Of a stretch of DNA of 5,536 nt, positions 1 to 5,536 are shown piece after piece; within the stretch, counting starts at the first letter, position 1, and the number at the start of each line of letters is the position of its first letter. Source of the DNA: Candidatus Aminicenantota bacterium. Its GTDB lineage: Bacteria; Acidobacteriota; Aminicenantia; UBA2199. The notes below the pieces were generated by a model, which made no database searches, had not been told where the DNA came from, and saw only the letters and a program-made list of their open reading frames with translations. The DNA is taken from positions 1 to 5,536 of the forward strand of contig JAGLQA010000516.1 in NCBI GenBank assembly GCA_023137075.1, read 5' to 3'. Position numbers and translations under genes: made by a program.

Positions 1-1
1 G

Positions 2-880
2 TATGATGGTTGGAGTAACGGCATCATATTGGAAGAGTTTTTTCATGCCTATTATGACCTGTTACAGCGGAGACCACCGGTATTACCTGCAAAAACGGAG
101 TTTAAGGATTATATTCGCTGGATTCAGGAACGGAATGATGATCGGCAAAACATTTTCTGGCGGAACTATTTATCCGGATTTGATACACCGGCGAAGCTTT
201 CTGTGAAGCGGCGCGTGATTGCTGAGATAACGGAAGTTAATCGTTTACATATCTCCTTGAACAAAAATTTCCGGTCAAAGCTAGAGCGTTTTGTTCGAGG
301 AAATAAGATAACCTTAGCCACCCTGATCTACGGTGCCTACGGAATACTACTGCAAAAGTATAATAACAGCAACGATGTAATATTCGGAACCACTGTGTCC
401 GGGCGAAGGGTGAAAATAAAGGGAATCGAAAACCTGGTCGGATTGTGTATCAATACGGTCCCCTTGCGGGTACGAACCGGCTTTTCCGACAAAATACAAC
501 ATGTCCTGAAACAGGTAAATGAGACATTGCAGGTGAGAGAGGAGTACGAAACGACTCCGCTGGTGAATTTAAAAGAGTACAGTCTATTGGCCGACCGGGA
601 AGAGTTATTCGATTCAATTGTGGTAATCGAGAACTATCCCTTAAACACTGCGCAAATCATGGGAAACGGTCCCTTATCCATTGATTCTTATTCCATGTTT
701 GAAATGACTAATTATGATTTAACCGTTGCGGTAGCTCTATCCGATACGATTGAAATCGATTTTATTTATAATAGTGACTCCTTAGAACAAGATGTGATAG
801 ACGGAATATCCCGTCATTTTTATGCCATTTTAAAAGATATAAGTGAAAATCCCGGTAATACGTTGTGTGAAATCGATATA
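2..880 (+). other. Condensation domain C1, C-terminal two thirds
   Basis: Condensation domains form the peptide bond between the upstream carrier-bound chain and the downstream aminoacyl carrier. The window opens on residues YDGWSNG, the tail of the HHxxxDG catalytic motif; the two histidines lie just upstream and are not seen. The remaining C-lobe is intact: FWRNYLSGF near residues 57-65, then DVIFGTTVSGR, then VGLCINTVPLRV (motif C5-like), then FDSIVVIENYPL. Family members are about 430-450 residues, so roughly one third is missing upstream. Its DGWS and VGLCINTVPLR motifs differ from those of C2 (DGTS, MGMFINTLAMR), suggesting the two condensation domains belong to different subgroups. Which donor stereochemistry it accepts cannot be settled without the missing N-lobe. 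Confidence 0.93.
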
Positions 881-3800
881 TTATCAAGCGAGGAAAAACA
901 GCAGTTGTTATTTGGATTCAATGCCAGGGAAGCAGACTACCCCACAAAAAAAACCATCCCACAATTAGTAGGCGAGCAGGCAGAAAAAACTCCCGGGAAT
1001 ATCGCCCTATCCGGCCTGCATAGTGATATAGGAAAGACAGCGTTACACCGGGATGTTTTTTTAAGCTATGGTGAAATGGAGTGGGAATCCGACCGGTTGG
1101 CCCGTTACCTGCTGAATAAAGGAGTACAACCGGATGAGTTGATCGGCATATTGGTGAACCGGTTCGTGGACATGATCATCGGGATTCTGGGCATATTAAA
1201 GGCAGGTTGTGGATACGTGCCGCTGAATCCAAAAGCCCCGGTAGAAAGGTCTGCTTATATGCTGACCGAATGTTGTGTCAATCTATTGCTTACTGTCCGA
1301 AGTTTAGAGAAAGATGCTGATGCGTTAAGAAGTCCGGGAGTTGAAACAGTATATATAGACGAAACAGGCAGGAAGCAGCAGGCCAAAGGAAATATAGTAG
1401 AAGCACAGTATCCGGTGCCCTCAGGCCAGGGTGGGTCAGGCAGTACAGCCTATGTGATCTTCACCTCCGGTTCCACCGGCAAACCCAAAGGTGTGCCCAT
1501 TCGCCATAACAACTTCTCTCCCCTGATGCATTGGGGGTATAAAACCATGGGAATCGGTTCCCGTGACCGGGTGTTACAAAACCTGTCCTACTATTTTGAT
1601 TGGTCGGTCTGGGAAATCTTTATCACCCTTACTTCCGGCGCCTGTTTGATTATGGTTTCCGATGACGTCATCATCAACCCTGAAGCTCAACTCCTATTTA
1701 TGCAAAAACAAGCCATTACGGTTCTGCATATTACCCCCACCCATTTTCAAGCCCTGGTGAATGTAGACACAGGCAAATCACGTAAAGCGCTTACTCATTT
1801 GAAATGCCTGGCTCTAGGAGCGGAGAAATTGAACTACGACTTAATGAAACGTACCTTTGACCTGGTATCCCGCGATTGCCGGGTATTTAACATGTACGGC
1901 CCCACTGAAGCCACCATCATGTCGGCAGTATTGGAAATAGAAAGGAGGAAGCAGGGATTTTATAAAAGTTTATCAAGTATTCCCATCGGCTATCCCATTG
2001 CCAACCTGGAACTGTTGATCTTAGACAGGAATTTGCGGTTGATGCCCCTGTATGTACCCGGCGAATTGTTTATCGGTGGAGACGGGGTTGCCTCGGGGTA
2101 CCTGAACAACCCGGAGTTAACAGCAGAGAAATTTATAAGTTTTGCGTATCAGAAGGATGTAGGGGCAGGGCTTGCCCCTGCCCGTGACTCTTCTGGTTTT
2201 GATGGGCAACCGCAAGGGTTGCCCCTACAACTTCCAACTGACGAACTTTCAACTTATGAACTTATTTACAAAACCGGTGACCTGGCCTGCCGGTTGGCGG
2301 ATGGAAGTGTGGAGTTTTTAGGCAGGATTGACCAGCAGGTCAAGATACGGGGATTCCGGATTGAACCCGGTGAGATAGAAAATCAACTTTTAGAGCATGA
2401 AGCGGTAAAAGAAGCAGTGGTTCTACCCCGCGTGGATAAAGGCGGCGAGTTGTACCTCTGTGCATATCTGGTGGGGGCCGACCCCGGCAGCCGGCCACCC
2501 TTAAATGCCGCCGGACTGCGGGAATATTTATCTCAAACTCTGCCCGATTACATGATACCCTCCTATTTTGTTACAATCGGGCAATTGCCCCTGACAGCAA
2601 ATGGTAAGATCGATACCCGCTCGTTACCCGAACCACAAATAGGTGAAACAGGCAGGCAATATGCGGCCCCCAGGAACGAGATAGACGCGAAGCTGGTCGA
2701 TATATGGCGCCGGGTATTAACCCTTTCTGATGAGCTCATCGGTATAGATGACAATTTTTTCGCTTCCGGCGGGCATTCATTAAAAGCATCTGCTTTAATG
2801 GCACGGGTACATAAGGAATTCGATGTTGAGATTCCCTTAGGTAAAATATTTAAGAGTCCCACTATAAGAGGATTGGCTGAATTGATCGGGCAAAAAGAGC
2901 GGAGCCTTTACCGGGGTTTAAAAGCGGCGAAGAAGCGAGACGATTATCCCCTTTCCCCGGCTCAGAAGAGAATATATATATTATTGCAGATGGATCATGA
3001 AAGTGTGATATACAACATGTCCGGTGTAATGAGGGCAGTGGGTGAAATCCACAGGGAAAAACTTGAACGCTCATTCAATAAATTAATCGAGAGACACGAA
3101 AGCTTGAGAACTTCTTTTTTTGTGAAGGATGGAGAACCGCGGCAGAGAATACACGACAGCGAAGATATCGAGTTCAAAATCGAATATTTTTCAGATCTAG
3201 GGGCACGGCGTGCCGTGCCCGAAGGACCTCATCATTCATCATTCATCAATCATCGTTTAGTTAATCGATTCGCCCGGCCCTTTGATTTGTCACAGGCCCC
3301 GCTGCTGCGTGTCGGGTTGATACAAGAAGATGAAACGGCCTATATTATCATGGTAGATATGCATCACATCATTTCCGACGGCACCTCGATTGGTGTATTT
3401 ATAAGAGATTTCATGTCTGTTTATAGGGGAGATGAATTACCGCCGCTGCGGATCCAATATAAGGATTTTGCCGAATGGCAAAACAGCGGTAAAGATGCAG
3501 AATCGATGAAAAAACAGGAAGCCTATTGGCTTGCGGAATTTTCCGGAGAGATACCGGTACTCGATCTACCCGGTGATTTTCTCAGGCCGATTGTGCAGAG
3601 TTTTGCCGGGAAACAAATAGAATTCACCCTTAGTGGCGAAGATACCGCAGCCTTAAAAATCCTGGCCCTTGAGCAAAATGCAACGCCGTATATGGTTCTG
3701 CTGGCGATTTTTAATATATTGTTATCCCGTCTGAGCGGCCAGGAGGACATTGTCATCGGGTCGCCCATCGTGGGACGTAAACATATAGATTTAACCCCGA

Positions 3801-5536
3801 TCATGGGGATGTTTATTAATACCCTGGCGATGCGGAACTATCCATGCGGGGGAAAGGGATTCACGGAATTTTTAGAAGAAGTAAAGGAAAGAGCCACCGC
3901 GGCCTTCGAGAACCAGGATTATCAATTCGAAGATTTAGTGGAGAAGGTGGCGGTAAAACGGGATGCCGGCCGCAATCCCCTATTCGATGTGGTGTTTGCC
4001 ATGCAGAATATCGATATTCCGGGCGTCGATATACCGGGATTAAAATTAACTCCCCTGAACTATCACAGCGGAGTGGCCAAGTTCGACCTGACTTTTAATT
4101 GCGAAGATAAACCCGGCCGAAGCGCTCAGTATGAAGGATACGAAGAGCAAGTTGAACAAGAAACTGAAGAGGTTCTATTAATAACAGTGGAATACAGCGT
4201 TAGCCTTTTTAGAGAGGAGACGGTCAGGAGGTATATCGCCTATTTCAAGAACATCGTAAAGGAAGTGATACGCGACTGCGGCATAACGTTAGGTGAGATA
4301 GAGATCATAAACGAGCAAGAGAGACGGCAGTTATTATTTGATTTTAATCCACAGGCAGGCGGTTACCCTATTGATAAGACGATCGTGCAATTGTTTGCCG
4401 ACCAGGTGGCAAAAACCCCGAATCAAAAGGCGGTGGTTTTCGCCGGAGAAGAACTCAGCTATGAGGAACTGGATAACAGATCGAGCGATTTGGCCTTTTT
4501 TCTAATGGAGCGAGGTATCGCCGGTGAGGGGCAGGCAGCCTTAAAAGTTGAGCGGTCGTTGGAGATGATAACCGGCATTTTGGGAATATTAAAAACCGGC
4601 TGCGGTTATGTGCCTTTAAACCCGCGCGCACCTGAAGAACGGAACTCTTTTATCCTGAATGATTGTGATATAAAGATAATGCTCACCAGCCGCAGCTTGT
4701 TTGAAGATATTGAGGGAATTGAAAATCCGCGGGTCGAGACGATTTTTATAGATGAAATCGCCAACAGGGTAGGGGCACGGCGTGCCGTACCCGAACCCAC
4801 CCCGCCCTTTGGGCACCCCTCCGGGGAGGGGATTTCTTATGTAATCTACACCTCCGGTTCCACCGGCTTTCCCAAAGGAGTTCCCATTACTAACGCCAAT
4901 CTCTGCCAACTGCTGCATTGGGGATACCGGGAACTGGCAATCGACTCCGGCAACCGCACCATTCAAAATCTCTCCTACTATTTTGACTGGTCCGTATGGG
5001 AAATATTCATCACCCTGACCACAGGAGCCGCATTGTACATGGCAGCCGAAGAGGTTTTAATAAACCCGGCGGCGTGTATTGAATTTATCAGCGACAACAA
5101 GATTACTATTTTGCATGTCACTCCAACCCAGTATTCCTACTTAGTCGGGTTGGGCAAAAAGCTTGAAACCTTACAATATTTATTTATCGGGGCTGAAAAG
5201 CTGACCTATGACCTGCTGCGCCAGAGTATAAATTCGGTTTTGCCGGGCTGTCGTGTATTTAACATGTATGGTCCCACCGAGGCCACGATAATATCGGCCG
5301 TATTGGAGATCGACCGGGGGAAATATCGGGATTTCAAAGTTTTGTCCAGTGTACCTATCGGCAAAGGGGTTGGCAACACCGCCCTGTTAGTGTTGGACAA
5401 ATATTTCAAATTATGCCCGGTGAATGTGACCGGAGAGTTGGCGATAGCCGGGGATGGAGTTGCCGCCGGTTACCTGAACAATCCCGAATTGACAAATGAA
5501 AAGTTTGTAGATTTTGCGTCTCAGCACACAGATTCA
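2..5536 (+). CDS. Non-ribosomal peptide synthetase, internal fragment (C-A-T-C-A), open at both ends
   Basis: This multidomain enzyme builds a peptide on carrier-bound thioesters without the ribosome. The frame starting at base 2 has no stop through base 5536 (1845 codons), so the start and stop codons both lie outside the window. Domains in order are a partial condensation domain (residues 1-293), adenylation (about 318-878), carrier (887-963), condensation (981-1436) and partial adenylation (1460-1845). Visible signatures include two TSGSTG(K/F)PKG ATP-binding motifs, YKTGDL, NGKID, GGHSL and HHIISDG. The frame is continuous across all domains, so there is no frameshift within the window. 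Three loops (from residues 720, 1066 and 1590) are encoded by palindromic repeat-like DNA. The order is that of elongation modules; with no epimerase between T1 and C2, an ordinary L-amino-acid step is the simplest reading. It is probably cytoplasmic: no membrane segments are seen. Family assignment is very secure; the product is unknown. Confidence 0.98.
2159..2228 (+). repeat. 70-bp double-hairpin palindromic element with terminal inverted repeats, inside A1
   Basis: The ends form a perfect 9-bp inverted repeat, GTAGGGGCA (2159-2167) and TGCCCCTAC (2220-2228). Inside are two perfect 8-bp hairpins: GGGCAGGG/CCCTGCCC (2163-2170 with 2176-2183, 5-base loop) and GGGCAACC/GGTTGCCC (2204-2211 with 2217-2224, 5-base loop), joined by 20 bases. 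This is the architecture of a small non-autonomous interspersed repeat. It is read in frame as residues 720-743 (starting VGAGLAPA) in the variable loop between A6 and A7 of the adenylation domain. No transposase is present. Confidence 0.85.
2229..2263 (+). repeat. Short tandem repeat, AACTT units at 7/8-bp spacing
   Basis: AACTT-like words start at 2229, 2236, 2244, 2251 and 2259, alternating 7- and 8-bp spacing. This gives a 15-bp period: 2229-2243 and 2244-2258 match at 12 of 15 bases, followed by a partial third copy. Because 15 is a multiple of three, the protein shows a five-residue repeat (LPTDE, LSTYE, L). It abuts the palindromic element directly; together they span 105 bases, exactly 35 codons. 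Confidence 0.75.
2660..2890 (+). other. Peptidyl carrier (thiolation) domain T1
   Basis: This domain carries the growing chain on a 4'-phosphopantetheine arm. Residues 887-963 start with YAAPRNEIDAKLVDIW and contain DNFFASGGHSLKA. The modified serine is residue 926 (codon 2777-2779). The usual motif is DNFFxLGGHSL; here the residue before GG is Ser rather than Leu, a mild deviation that should not stop modification. Helix 3/4 residues IPLGKIFKSPTIRGLAELI follow, as in typical carriers. Its length of about 77 residues is normal. An 18-residue basic linker then leads into C2 without an epimerase domain. Confidence 0.96.
3197..3223 (+). repeat. GC-rich palindromic repeat, copy 2, inside C2
   Basis: A hairpin with a perfect 8-bp stem, GGGCACGG (3201-3208) and CCGTGCCC (3213-3220), around the loop CGTG. 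Bases 3198-3223 match 4770-4795 at 25 of 26 positions, so these are two copies of one element. It starts CTAGGGGCA, like the GTAGGGGCA start of the element at 2159, but lacks the CCCCTAC end. It is read as LGARRAVPE (from residue 1066) in an N-lobe loop of the condensation domain. Confidence 0.85.
3229..3256 (+). repeat. Heptamer tandem repeat (TCATCAT)4, degenerate
   Basis: Four consecutive 7-mers: TCATCAT, TCATCAT, TCATCAA and TCATCGT. They are read as part of HHSSFINHRL in the C2 loop that follows the palindromic repeat at 3197-3223. Short tandem heptamers like these are usually intergenic in bacteria; here they lie inside a coding frame, five bases after the palindrome. Confidence 0.8.
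4769..4795 (+). repeat. GC-rich palindromic repeat, copy 3, inside A2
   Basis: This is the second copy of the repeat at 3197-3223, differing at one base within 4770-4795 (A at 4789 instead of G), which creates one C-A mismatch in the stem GGGCACGG (4773-4780) with CCGTACCC (4785-4792). It starts GTAGGGGCA, the same nine bases as the element at 2159. It is read as VGARRAVPE from residue 1590, in the same codon phase as the other two copies, between adenylation motifs A2 and A3. Confidence 0.85.
4796..4832 (+). repeat. Second repeat-like unit with two hairpins, abutting copy 3
   Basis: Two adjacent inverted repeats: GCCC-TTT-GGGC (4804-4814) and CCCCTCC-GG-GGAGGGG (4816-4831, perfect 7-bp stem). 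The unit is read as PTPPFGHPSGEG, immediately before the strand leading into TSGSTG. It resembles C- and G-rich palindromic units that I recall as interspersed in several bacterial genomes; that resemblance is from memory. It is not a terminator: no T-run follows and the NRPS frame continues. Confidence 0.7.

Larger units (their letters stand above)
953..2635 (+). other. Adenylation domain A1, complete, with a repeat-encoded insertion between A6 and A7
   Basis: This domain activates one amino acid with ATP and transfers it to the carrier at 2660-2890. Core motifs in order: LSYGEMEWESDRLARYL (from residue 354), LKAGCGYVPLNP (399), TSGSTGKPKG (488-497), FDWSVWEIF (532-540), NMYGPTEATIM (630-640), GELFIGGDGVASGYLNNPE (from 687), YKTGDL (756-761), GRIDQQVKIRGFRIEPGEIE, LPDYMIPSYF and NGKID with the catalytic lysine at residue 869. 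Aligned by eye to the gramicidin PheA numbering, the pocket residues are D533, W534, W537, H576, A604, G606, M631, I639, M640 and K869 (DWWHAGMIMK). I cannot match this to a known substrate; H at 278 and W at 239 occur in some serine codes, but the rest does not fit. About 35 residues from 720 are encoded by repeat DNA in the A6-A7 loop. All catalytic motifs look intact, so the domain is probably active. Confidence 0.96.
2942..4309 (+). other. Condensation domain C2, complete, with a repeat-encoded loop
   Basis: This domain should join the chain held on T1 to the amino acid loaded by the A2 module. It starts with DYPLSPAQKRIYIL (residue 981 on, motif C1), followed by RHESLRTSFF (motif C2), MHHIISDGTSIG (catalytic histidine 1122, aspartate 1126), YKDFAEWQN, DIVIGSPIVGRKH (motif C4), MGMFINTLAMR (motif C5) and QDYQFEDLVEKV. 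The SPAQKR opening, the HHIISDGTS motif and the absence of an upstream epimerase favour the LCL type; that subtype is inference. At about 456 residues it is near the family norm. Residues 1066-1085, in the loop before FARPFDLSQAPLLRVG, come from repeat-like DNA, and an acidic stretch at residues 1368-1390 widens another loop. All catalytic residues are present. Confidence 0.96.
4379..5536 (+). other. Adenylation domain A2, N-terminal part (through core motif A6)
   Basis: This is the start of the amino-acid-activating domain of the next module. Motifs seen: LSYEELDNRSSDLAFFL, LKTGCGYVPLNP, TSGSTGFPKG (residues 1617-1626), FDWSVWEIF (1661-1669), FNMYGPTEATII (1753-1764) and GELAIAGDGVAAGYLNNPEL. 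The window ends in FASQHTDS, at the same A6-A7 loop where A1 carries its insertion. Pocket residues aligned to PheA are D1662, W1663, W1666, H1705, F1728, G1730, M1755, I1763 and I1764 (DWWHFGMII, with the A10 lysine beyond the window). This differs from A1 only at two pocket positions. The loop between motifs A2 and A3 (residues 1590-1611) is entirely repeat-encoded. The substrate is not identifiable by eye. Confidence 0.96.

Noticed and set aside
3..206. 67-residue open frame on the plus strand at the left edge
   Set aside because: It overlaps C1 in another frame, while the C1 frame gives clear condensation motifs.
2163..2224. Hairpins as Rho-independent terminators
   Set aside because: The stems are strong but no T-run follows any of them, and the NRPS frame and domain continue on the 3' side.
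2891..2941. Possible docking domain or gene boundary between T1 and C2
   Set aside because: The basic 17-18-residue stretch is a normal T-C linker; there is no stop, start or ribosome binding site.
2159..3256. Frameshift or pseudogene caused by repeat insertion
   Set aside because: The same frame gives intact NRPS motifs before and after every repeat block, so each net insertion preserves the frame.
2159..4832. CRISPR array
   Set aside because: There are only three dispersed blocks over 1 kb apart, with no regular spacers, all inside a coding frame.
4816..4836. GC-rich hairpin followed by ATTTC as a terminator
   Set aside because: Only three T bases follow, and the site lies in the middle of an intact adenylation domain.
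4616..4966. 116-residue open frame on the minus strand
   Set aside because: It lies wholly opposite the well-supported adenylation domain, and its translation shows no recognisable motif; it is a shadow frame.

Overview
The whole window is one open reading frame on the + strand (frame 2, codons beginning at base 2). It has no stop codon over 1845 codons and runs off both ends. It encodes the middle of a large non-ribosomal peptide synthetase (NRPS). No start codon, promoter, terminator, RNA gene or second gene is visible; the shorter open frames on either strand are shadows of this gene.

Layout in order, with residues numbered from the codon at base 2. The C-terminal two thirds of a condensation domain (C1, bases 2-880) begin inside its HHxxxDG motif. 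A complete adenylation domain (A1, about 953-2635) and a peptidyl carrier domain with the GGHSL phosphopantetheine site (T1, about 2660-2890) follow. Next are a complete condensation domain with an intact HHIISDG motif (C2, about 2942-4309) and the first part of a second adenylation domain (A2, 4379-5536), cut after core motif A6. This is the elongation order (C)-A-T-C-A: A1 loads an amino acid onto T1, and C2 joins the T1-bound chain to the amino acid activated by A2. No epimerase, methyltransferase, ketosynthase or thioesterase domain lies in the window. The two A domains share nearly the same, unusual binding-pocket residues, so they may activate the same or similar amino acids. The product cannot be named from this sequence.

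The most unusual feature is a set of three short blocks of GC-rich palindromic DNA inside the gene (2159-2263, 3197-3256, 4769-4832). They look like interspersed intergenic repeats but are read through in frame. All begin with the same (G/C)TAGGGGCA sequence in the same codon phase. Each is followed by further repeat-like DNA: short tandem repeats in two cases, a second hairpin unit in the third. Each lies where NRPS domains normally have a variable surface loop, so the synthetase seems to have tolerated repeat DNA as protein linker.

Organism: base composition is moderate by eye, codon use is mixed (ATA, TTA, AGA and CGG all common), and the domain motifs look bacterial. Repeat-rich giant NRPS genes of this style fit an anaerobic or environmental bacterium, such as a Peptococcaceae-like Firmicute or an Aminicenantes-like lineage. 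This is a weak inference from memory of similar sequences, not a determination.
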